Position numbers and translations under genes: made by a program
Part shown: positions 1 to 11,614 of the stretch, in pieces
How positions within the stretch are numbered: the first letter of the stretch is position 1
Layout of the letters: each line of letters starts with the position of its first letter
Notes under the pieces: model-generated
Database searches by the model: none
Told to the model about the DNA's origin: nothing
The model's input: only the letters and a program-made list of their open reading frames with translations
From: Azolla caroliniana
Taxonomy: Eukaryota > Polypodiophyta
Reading direction: 5' to 3'
Assembly: GCA_043228905.1 (NCBI GenBank)
Contig: JBHGNT010000001.1
Coordinates: 4,278,001-4,342,000 of the forward strand
Length of the DNA: 64,000 nt

Positions 1-19
1 GCTAGATACAATGTGTTGC

Positions 20-3000
20 TCAGTTTATGACCAACCTTTGAGCTTCAGGAGTATTATTGGTGGTTATAGGTGCTGATTGCCTTGCTTTGACTTTGCACCA
101 CAATCCAGCCTTTGTGTGAAGAGTGGCTCCAGTAACAAGCTCTACTTCTTCTGGTGTCCCACGAAGCTCAAAGTTGAACTTTTGCAAAATCATTGCCAAT
201 GCCACTGTAGACTCCATCAAAGCAAACTGATCTCCCACACATTTCCGAGGACCCCCGCCAAAGGGTAAAAAGGCAAAATCTGCCATCACCTATGAAAATC
301 GAAATACCAAAACCAAGAGTTTGAACTCAGTTACCAATATTTTTACAGCATCTTTCTCTCTCACACACATTGCCATTTGAAGAGGCTTCATGACTTATAA
401 AATGGTATTTAATGATGTTATGAAGAAATTATCCACATTGTTATTGAGATATAGTAATGCTTAAATATTTACTGATGTCAAGATGGAGAAAATATTATCA
501 AACAGTACTAGTGGCATAATTTAACCTTTATAGGAAACCCATTAACATATCACATACCTCATTTGGATACAGGCTGCCTTGACCTCTGCTTGGATCGAAC
601 CCCGCCCAGCCATTGATGTCTTTTCTTATATTTGCATTAAGAAACCTTTCTGGTTCAAACTTTTCTGGACTATCCCAGAAGTAAGGGGATCGATGCAGAT
701 TATAAACCTGGAGAATAGAGAACAAGTTGTATAGTGAAACACTGAAGACTTTATTCAGCAATAAACGGTTGCCTTATTAACAATATATTTCTTCTCTTTA
801 GAGCTAGAGGAAAAGGTAAGAATTGCACTTCTTATGTGTGAAATATTCAAGATGAACATTTTCAAAAAGTTTTTATAGTTGAAACTAGACCTTACCGATA
901 TAAATATGTCCACACCTTGCGGTATATCATAACCATTCACATCACCATTAAATCCACCTGCAATCAATAAGGTTATGAGTTAAAGAGTAGTGATGCTGAA
1001 AATGTAACTACCCTACAATCTATTTGAAGAATACATAAGGCCTACTACTATTTGAGGCCTGAGCTTACCTAACTCAACCATGTAAGAGCAAGCAAAAACC
1101 AAGGTATTTCTACTTCGATTGAACATATATAATGACTGCACCAAGATTTAATAAATGAAATTCTACCAGTTTCACGACTTTAAAGTTTCATAACTCTCTA
1201 GAAATGAACAATGGCATGTATTCAATCACCAAATTGAAAGGAAAACTATTATATTACCTGGTAGACTATCAGGTTGTAAAGATCTCCTAATAAGCAATGG
1301 TGGTTGTGGATAAAGACGTAGGGACTCAGCAACAATAAGGCGTATATATCTGTTTACCAAATCGTGATGATGAATGAAAAATTATGAAAACTTTGAACCT
1401 CTTAAGAATCACAGATATTTTTATTACTGCAAGTTCTTGATATCAGCCAATACAGGTGTCCTTCCTTGTAGAACACGATCAATCTCTTCTTGAGCCTTCG
1501 CAATTTTTTCTGGGTTCTACTCATGAAACAAAAATAATGACAAAAAGTAGACAAAATTAATTTACAGCATGGAGCAGACAGATAAATCTTTTGTACAATA
1601 ACATATGACTATGACTCTGTACAATTTATGACAGTCAAGGGAATGTGGATCTTCCCACCAGAAAGATATATTAACGTCTTGATTGTTCGTTGTTTATGAG
1701 CTTGTGTGGTTGGATTGTTATCCTTAGGCAACTTCTCCATATGCCTTTTGAGTTCTTGCAAAGCCTTGGTTAAAGAGGCAATGGTATTTCATTGGTCCTA
1801 TGTTCCAACACCTTTCATAGAAGCCTTGGTTAAAGAGGAAATAATATCCCCTTGGTCCTCATATTTCATTACCTTGTGTAGTGGGCAAAAGCCTTGATTA
1901 AAGAGGCAATGGTATCTCCCTCTTATCTCATAGAAATTATTCCAATGGCAAATATGGTGTTCCTCAATTTTCACTCCTTGATCACACAATTGGGAAATTC
2001 TTTCTTCCAAAGATGTACATGCATATTTGCCTACCTCAATCTCTAAATGACGTGGAGAGATCAACAAATTTCTTTAACTTGTGTTCCTAACTAAGTGAAT
2101 AACATGCCTAATTTATGCACGCTATAGGTAGCCATTATGGGGCATAATTGGTTCTTTAAATAGCACCAAGAGCTGCATATCCACGAGAAAGTCGAGCATG
2201 GGCAGGCTACTGAAAGGAGAACCGAGGCCTCCTAGGTATGTGTAGGATAGTGTCTATCCCACCTTTTCATCTCAAGAAGAATTTTAATTTTGATCTTGTT
2301 ACCCACACTCCAGTGGTAATAAACACCATTACTATAGTTTATCTAGGTTTAAGGACAAACCTTTGTTTGTACAAAATTATTTCGAGGCATTTAGAGGAAT
2401 AGGAGAACAGCGTGATATCATAAGGAAATAACAATATCCCAAAGCACGAAATCTCTATGTAATCTGATACCTCATCAATATAGAGACCGTAGAGAGTGGG
2501 TGATAATGGGGATCCTTGTTTTACTCCAATTGTGCTAGCCCCCAATGGGCGATCACACTTTTCCTGACACGGATTCATACAGTGCAGAGATTTACATATC
2601 TACAGGGATGTCAAGGGTTTCTAGCCCCTGCATGAGCCAAGCATGAGGTACAATGTCGAAGGCTTTTCATAAATCCACAAAGCAGCAATAAATCTTCTTT
2701 TTATGGGTTCTGCCCTCCTCGATAAACACTGGAAGGGTCAATACTTGATCGAAAGTTATGAAACACTTTCGATAGCATACCTATTCAGATAAGCAGCTGC
2801 CATTCCTCTCTGCCCACTCAATTGTCACTCTAAGATTGAGCCATATAGTTTATTTAGCCAAGTATTAGCCAATCAAGATTGTCCTATAATTTCTCTGCAT
2901 GATGGAGTTGCCACTCTTGAAGATTGGCACAATGGCATGCTGTGTTCAGTTAGTAGGGAATGTCCCCCTCAAAAAAAGAATGCAGCCAACATTAAATCCC

Positions 3001-6000
3001 TTGATATCATAACTTTGGTAAGACGTTGACCTGTGCAAGCATAAAGGTAGACCATGTGAGCACTGCAGCTGTTGTTTCATGTCCAGCAATCAACATGGTC
3101 ATCAAATCATCTCGTAACTGAAAAACAAGAACAGATTTCTTTACTTTTCTTTTCTGGAACAGATCACAGCTACCAGACACTTTGATTTAGTTTTTCCAGG
3201 AATTTATTTCTTACTTGGAGATGTTTTTCCATGAAAAGAGGATGCAAGAACAATACCTGTCTATCATCTGCATCTTCTCCTCTCATGTCAACCATAAATC
3301 GTAATAAGCTCGCATCCTGCAGTAGAAAACGTAAGAGAGATGGTTATTTGACAATCTTTAATATATAAATGGACAAAGATAGACAGAGAAAATACACACA
3401 CACCTTAACTTTTGAATAGTCTCTTTGCTGCAATGCTTCAATATCTTCTTCCTGCATTGCAGCATTTTGGAGACTGTTGAATATAATTCTCGTTCAGAGG
3501 GATTCTAGTAAAGGATCCATCAACAATGATGAAATTAGTACCTGTCGTGTCTCTCGTGCCCTTCTGATTAGTCCATCGAGACAGTCATTTATGATTTGTA
3601 AATCCTGCTGAAATTTCCTTTGACGTGGAACTATCCAGTTTGCAAATGGAATTTTCCAATATGGAATATAAAATGTTGATCTATGCTCAGCCTCATAAAG
3701 CGTACCATAAACTGCCTACATTGCAAAAGCAAGTCAGACAAATTTGTACCTTGGCTTTTCTGTCACTTGGACAAGAAACTAAACCCCAGTTCAGAATGCA
3801 GATATTGAAACCAACAATAATACTATTAAAATGGACTTTATTACTAAATGATTAGTTGAGTCAATTTTTCGTAGAAAAGATGCATCAAGGAGTTCACCTT
3901 GTACATCAAGGAGCTTGGATATTTTAAGTCCCAGAATCTTATATATTCAAAAAAGAATAACACGCATCCTGTGTCCAGCTTTGGAACACAGTGCCCTACT
4001 TTAATATATTTGTTAGGATGAATCACCGAGGCAATAATGATTAGTTTTGAGACATTTTTCCATAGAAAAGATGTATCACAGAGTTCACCCTAGGAATCAC
4101 TCTTACGTTTTCACATTTCTAAGGGACAACGCATACCAAACATAGCTACAGTGAGCAAGGTTTCACCAGTGGAACCTATGTAATCCATAGGATTTCCTCA
4201 AGGATCATTTGAGGCTCAGAATCCCAAATAGTATAAACAAGAATACACCATGTGATGTCCAACCTTCAGTTTGAAATATTTACGCCCTAATTTAATATGT
4301 TTGTTTGGATGAATCATCAAGGCCAGGTCACAATGCTTTGTGTACAGGTACATCAAGATAAGCCCAATTATATTTTGCTTTATCATATAGGGGCTGTAAC
4401 CTAGTTATAAGACATGTTTTTACAAACCCCGTATCGGGCTCAAATCTCAATATGAATTACTCAACTATATGACATTGAGAAATTCAGGAGTTGAATGGAT
4501 GAATTCTTGGTCTCTGTAAATAACTCGACCAACTGAGCTCCATCTATCATGTTACTATAATTCCAGGAGGACAGGAAAATCTTTTGGCTCCATTATTTGA
4601 AGGTCACAAGAATAAAATGGTGATCACTATGTTTCTCAAGTTACATGATCTGTAATATGCTTTCAATCAAGGCAATGCCTAACATGAACTTTTGGCCTTT
4701 GTAGACAACCTGACCAACAGAGCTTCATCTGTCTCTTTACTATATTATACTTCTAGGACTATAAAAAATTATTTTGGCTCCAATGATTTGAAGGTTACAA
4801 GAATAAAATGGTGATCAATATGTTGCTCATGTTAAATGATCTGCAATATACTTTACATCAAGGCAATGCCTAACATGAAAGACTGACCTGAATAACAGGA
4901 GACATTTTGTTTACGCATTCAAAATCATAGTTGAACACGCTTAATCCAATAACATCTAGAGCCAAACTGGAATATTCTTGCTCCATATCTGCCTCCACAT
5001 AATCAGACTGCCTTTTTCCAGCCTCGACCAGTGTAGCCTCAAACTTGTTCACAGCTCTCATCGTGCATTCACTAAAAACTTTCACCATTGCCTCCAAGTA
5101 TGCAGCATGAAATGCAGGAACAATAGCTACCTCAAATTGTAGACACTTGTTTAGTTAGACAACCAGCAAATATAGTTGTTGCAAAGAGGATGCTACTAAA
5201 TTTAAGTGCATGGTTCAAAAAATACAATATTAACCCAAAATGCACTAAATATCACTTGCCCTGCCCCATGCACACTTTGAAGGACACTATCCAGTAAAAC
5301 ATATTTACCTCTTCTTCTCTGCTTCCAGGTATCTAAATCTGCAGGAATTAATCCTTTTCCCATTATTGGCTCCAAGATGTCTGCAAGTACCCCCTGAATG
5401 GAAATAGATGCTAGCAACAAACTCTATGAGATCACCCAAATTTCAAACCTTACAAAAAGAAAAACTAGAATTTCAACAAAACAACAAGGAGACTAGTAGT
5501 GTTTCAAAAGTTGAGCACAGAGAGTTAAATCAGAAACATGATACAACCACCTCAACTTCATCATCGTCACCAGAGTATTTATAAGAAACGGGAAGTGAAA
5601 GCTTACACCCTACTGTGAATATGTTCCTGCTCATACATGATTTCCACACGTTCTATGTTCACACCAGAATAAGATTCTTAAACGTGGCTGAGTGTTTTGA
5701 ACAAATGGCACGTGCACAACTACATTCCTAGGGATTTCCTCGAGTTAGGGAATGTCTATTAGCTTAAGCAAGAAGCACTTGATCCCAACAATCTGGATGG
5801 ACCTACTCTACCCTTAGTTGACACCTAGTAATATAGTTATATGTATGATCATAACACTGATGCGAGTGTGTGTATTGGAAAGTACCTTATCATATCCAAA
5901 AGCATTTTCACGGAGAATATGCCGAGCAACAATGGGGTCAGATACAACAACAAATGCCTTTGGGCCAAATGCAAGCTTGTAAACTGGGCCATGCTGAAAA

Positions 6001-7473
6001 CAATCATTTTACATTCAAAATAAAAAGGATAACATAATAATCTGAATCAATTAGATGCAGGATTGGTGATGATAGTAACCTCCAGAAACCAATCATACAG
6101 TGCAAAGAACAGGGGACGTGCAAATAGATCAGACACAGCACCCTCAGCCACTGGCATATTGGACAGGCCTCCTGCATTGAGAAGACTCGTCAAAAGGTTG
6201 CTGGCATTGTCCAAAACGGTACGCTGAACATTCTTCGTCTTCTTATCGCTCTCCTGCCCTGTTTGAGACCTGCAAACGGCAGAATAAACCTCACTTCAAC
6301 CAGAGTATAATAGGCAATGTCATGGAACACATTTGTGAGAACGCACACACCAGATGTTACATCACTATAAGTTACAGTAGATGAAGAGAACACGTTTATC
6401 AGCCTACAGTTCAGGGGTGAGGTGTGAACTTTGTAGAGAGAATAGCACCATAGAAAAGGGCCTAAATATAGACAACCTCGCTGACGGGTTTAAGGTTTCA
6501 CATTTTCTAGTGTGGCAAAAGGGGGCCAATTTTCATCAAGCTTCCCTAATTTGTTTACCATTAGAGCTTTTGTTGGCGAGATTTCACATACCTAGCTAGG
6601 TGCTATGGGGGAGGCTTTGAATTCCTAGTTGGGTTAGCCAGGGGCTTGTCTACCTTTCAGTGATCTAACACAATAAGCTGAGGAAATTCTTCTATGTAGA
6701 AAAGAACCTCCCCTCCAGGGCTAGCAACCCCATGATCCTGATACATCTAGCTAGTTATAGTCAGCCTCGGTCTACAAAGGCTCGTAATGTTAGGTCCAGC
6801 AACAATTGTGCAAGTGAAAATGTCTAAACATGCATATATAGTATTGAAAATAAAACATCTTTCGAAATGGCAAATTATCATCACAGGCACTTTTTTCATA
6901 TTCAGGCAACCCTAATCCATGGTATTGTTGGAATCAAGGAGTGATGATGTATAGAACTACTCGAGAATAAGCATTCGTATGTGGAAAAAACCCATGCAGG
7001 GAAATGACAAATGAACATATCATATATAGCAACTTTCTAATGGCTATAGGGAATCCTAAATCCATAATATGGTTAGAATTGTAGAGAGAAAATCCACAGA
7101 ACTTTTGTAAATGTACGAATGTGGAAAGAACCCAAGCGTGCCAATGGCAAATGAGCGTCACATAATAGCAATTCCCTTACACACCTATAGCAACTCCCAT
7201 TGCAAAAACTCGCTTTTGAATTTGAGGTACCCATGTGCGGAATAGAAAACAAACATCAATAGAAAGGTTCTGTAGCAGATCCTAGAACACGGTGAACAAA
7301 AACAAGTGTAATCTGTCACAACGATTAGAGTTTTTTTACCTGATGGGCGATGGGCCCACTCTGCGGCTATGGTTAATGAGGCTCTTCGGAACTCTGAGGA
7401 ACTCTCTCTTCTGAGGAGCATCCCTGAGGCAGGGGCAGCACACAGAGGCTGAGCTAGAAATTAAGCAAGGCAT
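20..7473 (-). CDS. CYP97B3: Cytochrome P450 CYP97B-type (carotenoid hydroxylase clade), complete, 14 exons
   Basis: Exons, 5' to 3': 7473-7340, 6269-6080, 5993-5886, 5393-5309, 5126-4888, 3715-3542, 3451-3404, 3316-3257, 3117-3031, 1516-1428, 1349-1258, 957-896, 707-558, 289-20. All introns are GT-AG, phases agree, and the sum is 595 aa, close to the roughly 580 aa of the Arabidopsis homologue. The first ATG gives a Ser/Cys/Arg-rich N-terminus ([13 protein letters not shown]) that looks like a plastid transit peptide. All P450 hallmarks are present: I-helix AGHETT (about 357-362), ExxR (413-416), PERF, and heme loop [11 protein letters not shown] with Cys about 523. Signature stretches such as [14 protein letters not shown] and [18 protein letters not shown] identify CYP97B rather than CYP97A or CYP97C. 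The CYP97 family hydroxylates carotene rings in plastids; the exact substrate of CYP97B is less settled. The gene looks functional. Confidence 0.95.
1755..1915. repeat. Three degenerate tandem copies in CYP97B intron 9
   Basis: A unit built around 'aagccttggttaaagaggc' recurs about three times, near 1761, 1821 and 1890. Each copy is followed by a variant of 'aatggtatttc..ttggtcc'. The repeat is intronic with no coding potential. Confidence 0.6.
2339..2740 (-). mobile_element. Decayed LINE reverse-transcriptase fragment inside CYP97B intron 9
   Basis: On the minus strand this intron segment encodes recognisable non-LTR reverse transcriptase pieces: [16 protein letters not shown] near 2645-2690, then [19 protein letters not shown] near 2460-2530. 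The usual catalytic YADD appears as FPYD, and stops and frameshifts break the frame, so this is a fossil. The GVKQG.PLSPTL.GLYID signature belongs to LINE reverse transcriptases. It is a different lineage from the zf-RVT LINEs further right, judging from the motif wording. It lies in the same orientation as the host gene. Its ends and any target duplication could not be defined. Confidence 0.8.
3852..4085. repeat. Imperfect tandem duplication in CYP97B intron 5 (unit about 185 bp)
   Basis: The sequence starting 'atgattagttgagtcaattt' (about 3848) is repeated in altered form at about 4036 ('atgattagttttgagacatt'). Both copies continue with 'gtagaaaagatg..tca..gagttcacc'. Confidence 0.55.
4511..4880. 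repeat. Tandem duplication in CYP97B intron 5 (unit about 185 bp)
   Basis: Two diverged copies (about 4511-4690 and 4695-4880) share 'ttggctcca.tatttgaaggt', 'acaagaataaaatggtgatca' in part, and both end with 'atcaaggcaatgcctaacat'. The second copy ends immediately before exon 5 of the P450 gene. The repeat lies within the intron and is non-coding. Confidence 0.7.
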
Positions 7474-7543
7474 AGCTCGGGATTCAGGACAACCTTAATG
7501 TGTTTAGGATGCGTTTTGGGATTTAAGGAAATCAAGGGGCAGA

Positions 7544-7565
7544 GGGGGGGGGGGGGGGGGGGGGG
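7544..7565. repeat. Poly(G) tract of 22 G just upstream of the CYP97B start codon
   Basis: An uninterrupted run of G on the plus strand lies about 70 bp upstream of the CYP97B ATG (7473). A minus-strand transcript starting above it would carry a C22 leader. On the DNA level the tract could form a G-quadruplex. Confidence 0.85.
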
Positions 7566-8459
7566 AAATGTCTGATTTTTTGGGGGTGCTTTTTTGTTTC
7601 TTGTTTGTGTTTTTTTTGCATTTGCATTTGCATGGACTCCTATTTCTGGCTGAAGATAAGGCCATTAATAAGTTAGCTCTGTTTTTTTTATCTTCCATTC
7701 ATGGCTCGCCTCCTCTTCTTCTTTTCGGTGGCATCTTCTCTTCTCAGGGAGGCGCATATCAAGTTCCGGGATCAAACCCAACAATTTTGTGACCGTCGCC
7801 CCGTTATCGGAATGTGAATTCGACACAATTTATGACCGGATCGCAACCTCCATTTTCACGTTGTTTCTACACTGGACGATCTGACCGTTCATCTCTATGC
7901 CTCGTATTCACGCGTTGCTTGGGTTAGCTACCACCTCGAGTTTCAAAACATTTTCAATCGATTTAAACTGCACACGGAATTCATACGGCTAAATTTTTAG
8001 GGATTTTTTAGTCTTTCTTAGCCGGAATGTAAGACGATAATGGAATTTTAAATGTTTACTTATACTTTGAAGCCTAAAATTTGTATAGCTATAATTATCC
8101 CTTATAAAGTTTACCATCGATTTTAGTGAATAAATGCGCATACGAGAACCTATATTCATTGGCTTACTTTTGTATTATACAGATTATTTATAGATTTCGT
8201 GGATAATATGCGTTATTGATTCTTTCCACTTCTAATCATAATGCACAACCTTGTTCCTTAAAGTCATGGAATAGACATTTTCCCATTAACTTAGCAGTGA
8301 GCACATGGAAAATGTGTATTGCGTGTGCTTACAAGAAACCTCCCCCCCTCCCACTATGAAACATCATTGGATCGTTTTCAATGTTTGAACACCACGTAAC
8401 AATACAATTGATTGTAGATGTATGGTTCACAAGCATCATATATATTTTAGTCAACCGCA

Positions 8460-8751
8460 AATTGTATGTATAGTTGGAGGCTAGAGCAACTGGTGGGTTA
8501 TCATAGTTATGTTACCCGGATAACTTTGTTATAAAATAGTACGTTGGGATAACTAGAGACAGGGTAGATTGGGGTTTATTTCAGTTTTGTTGGAGGTAAG
8601 GGCCGTGTGAGTTTTGCTGGGTTTTTTGTTGGTTTTGGAGTTGTTCCTTCGTGTTGTATATATTGATCCCACGGTGGATTTAGGTTGAACTTTGTTGTAT
8701 TTTGTTTGCTAACTAATGTGAACTAGTGTTTTTTTTGGTAAAAAAAACATT
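8460..8751 (+). mobile_element. LINE 3' tail (5'-truncated), left edge undefined
   Basis: The 3' part 'gtttgctaactaatg' at 8704-8718, followed by a T-rich stretch and an A-tail (8739-8747), matches in reverse complement the 3' end of the LINE at 23049-24855 (23078-23092). This identifies a copy of the same family in plus orientation. No convincing target-site duplication was found, so the left edge is a guess. Confidence 0.55.
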
Positions 8752-11614
8752 CATTCAGTAAACATGTGTAAATGAAAGGATAGTTTTATGTTTTATTGCA
8801 AACATGTGCACTTAGAAACAACTTTAAATAAATATATGATATATGAAGGATTGTTTTGTTCAAAGTAGTGATAAGAATAAAATTCCATATGGCAAGCCAT
8901 AAATGAAGCTTGCTTTGATGTTAAAAATGTAAAAGTTCACTCTATAAGAAAAAGTTATTAGTTTATCAAATGTAATGCCAAAACATTGGATGGTATTGGC
9001 TACAACACTTTGAACAACGTTCGAGTGTCAAAATCCTAAGTCAATATAACATATACACGAAGCAATGATATATAATCACAGAGAAACCAAATAAATACAA
9101 GGAATAATAAAATGTAATCATGATGAGTGTTATGTTCCATAGGTTTTTCATGTTGGTGGTAATCAAGGGTATGCTTATGATTGGGAGTTTTACCAAATTT
9201 GGTCACTTTTCTTGTTGTGTGATTACTCTTAAGTCGTGGAAATGTTGTTAGAATAGATTCAATAGCTTCGATAATCCCAATATATTGTGAAGCATAATGG
9301 AAATGTTGGAAATGCTTGTAGTCATACAACCATGGTAGCTAAAGGTCAAATATATTGTGAAGCCATGGTGATGAACATTTATTACATATGTTGATGAGCA
9401 CGTAGGAACGGAAGAATAATGATGTAGTAGTTATCCACGTATGGACAACTACATGGATGAATAATGAGAAACTAAAGTTGAGTGTTTAAGCCAATGATCG
9501 CATGAGATGGAAAGAAGATTCTTGTATGTGTTCACCGTTCTTTGTAGTTTTCTACTCTCAGTTTTTCAGATTTATTATTGGCCTATCATGGCTACAACTT
9601 TTATAATGTTGTTAGACTAATCATTTTGTCATGTATGTAAAATTTCTACTAATGAAGATTATTTTATTGGGTAAAAAAAAAAGGGTATGCTTATGATTGG
9701 GTAGCAATTTTGTTTAGGCCATTAGTGTTGGTTAATTATCATGCTCTAAAGTTGCTTTATATGGACTTTTAAATGTTCATAGTATCGATGCTTGATCATA
9801 GTGGAAGTGGCCCGTGGGCCATAACATATTATTTTATGGACATATATATTATCATGCCTAAATGGAGTTCACGAGAGCATGATACATACCATGTTCATTA
9901 CAATGACATTTGATAAATACGACAACAATATCTCTCCTCTCTATGCATCTCTTGCGTGTCATGGTTGACTCTACAATATATTGGCCACCATAATGCATGC
10001 AACAATGTGTTCCCAAGGCCATAAGTATCTATGAGTATTGTACGCTATTGATGAAAAAACACATACGTATCCATGCATACAAGTAACTATGGAATGTATC
10101 AAGAATTCTAGGATGGAGGATTAGACCTACAAAGCCATATGTCATAAGTTAAGATCATTCAAGTTGATACAATATGGAGAGATGGTAGTGATGCATGGAC
10201 TACCAAAAGTACAAGGCTAACGTGAAAATTGTTTAACCAATTATTGTTATTGAGCTCTATGAGTCATCGTCCTTCGAGGAGTTGCCTTTATGTTAGTTTG
10301 TCATACATACCTAAGAACAAATGGGTTTCTATATTGTCATCGACATTTCTATTATATGACAAAGAAGAAGAAGAAGAAGAAGAAGAAGAAGAAGAGAGAG
10401 GTGATGTATTGTCATGACTCATGAACGACATATAGGCTCACATTTCACATATTATATTAAATGTATTACACCAAACTCGGCACCACTATTATGCTAGAGC
10501 TCATATAAGTTTTCTTCATTTGATTCCATATGATTTAGCTAAGACAGTGATCTATGAGAGTTGAGGACATTAGCTCATAAACGAGATCAAATGTGCATAC
10601 GTTGCCTTGAAGTAGCCCCAAAATTAGAGTATCACACATTGCTACAATGTGTTGCATTCACACTCAACTTTGTTTTGCACACGCATTGTCAAATTGGTCC
10701 ACATGTTTTCACATTCCTCTCACAATCACAACCCTCATTAATAAACTTCTTAAACATCACGTATAACGTGTAAAAATGTCTCTCTTTTCTCCATAGGTTA
10801 TATTTGACCTTTCAGAATGATAATAAGACCCCCCCCCCCCCCCCCCCCTCTCCATATATGGAGATATGGTTAGAAGAAGCCTATTTTTCCTCCGTAAAAC
10901 TAAAGCCTCTCCCATCAATTCCAATTGCAATGCTCATTTGTAAAATTCTCGAACATCTAGAGCTACCACTTCAATCCCACACATATAATACCTGAAAATG
11001 TTAGACATTTGGTACCATAGGTTATATTCAACTTCCGAGTACAATAATAAAGCTATATGTATTTAGGAAAGAGCCTTCTCCTTCTCTATCTCTCTCTATA
11101 GATGACCTGGGCCTCTAAACTAGGAAGGGTTTCTTCTCTCCATAGATGGGATGGATATGGCTAAAAGAAAGTTGATTCTCTCTCTCTCTCTCTCTAAAGT
11201 CCCTCTGGTTGGGTTTCAAGGGTTTGGGAGGAGGAGGAGAAGACTCCATAGCTCGAAATGCGTCATCCCTACTATTATATTTAAAGCCTTTGTGTTTCCT
11301 TTTTTCAACGATTTTTCTTTTCGCAATTGAGTGAAAGGATTGATACGGCCGATCCGATCAAATCGCCCACTACCAAAAAACACTCCCTCCACTGAAGATC
11401 GCCATAGCCCACATCATCAAAACAGCAGAAAAACACAGAGGACCTTTACTTTCCCGAGTTTCAGACACGTTTTTTTTTTTTTTTTTCCTTTTTGACCTAA
11501 TTTCTCTCTCTGTATATCCACCTATCTATGCTAAGCTTCCTCCCCATCGTTGGAAAATATTTATTGGTATTATTTTTCTGTCAATGTTATGTCCGCCCTT
11601 TTGATCGCTAAGGC
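8752..11614. other. Intergenic region, AT-rich, with scattered simple repeats
   Basis: Apart from the retroposed insert at 9186-9680, I see no gene here. It contains a GAA/AGA microsatellite at about 10361-10400, poly(C)20 at 10829-10848, (CT)n tracts at about 11083-11100 and 11172-11196, and poly(T) at about 11470-11486. The last 500 bp must hold the promoter and 5' UTR of the WD40 gene. Its CT-rich tracts are common in plant 5' leaders, and no canonical TATA box was recognised with confidence. Short open frames are not supported by any family resemblance. Confidence 0.6.
9186..9680 (+). mobile_element. Retroposed insert (5'-truncated LINE) with A-tail and 21-bp target duplication
   Basis: A 21-bp sequence (begins aagggtatgc, ends tgattggg) occurs at 9165-9185 and again exactly at 9681-9701. 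The enclosed 495 bp ends in 'gggtaaaaaaaa' directly before the second copy. This is the classic arrangement for target-primed reverse transcription. The last bases before the tail, 'ctaatgaagatt', resemble the 3' ends of the other LINEs in the window. No reverse-transcriptase coding sequence remains. Confidence 0.85.

Noticed and set aside
10561-10773. 70-codon ORF with CIRCLEVAPKLEYH, resembling a zinc-binding stretch
   Set aside because: Too short, a single weak CxxC-like pattern, no neighbouring domain or splice context.
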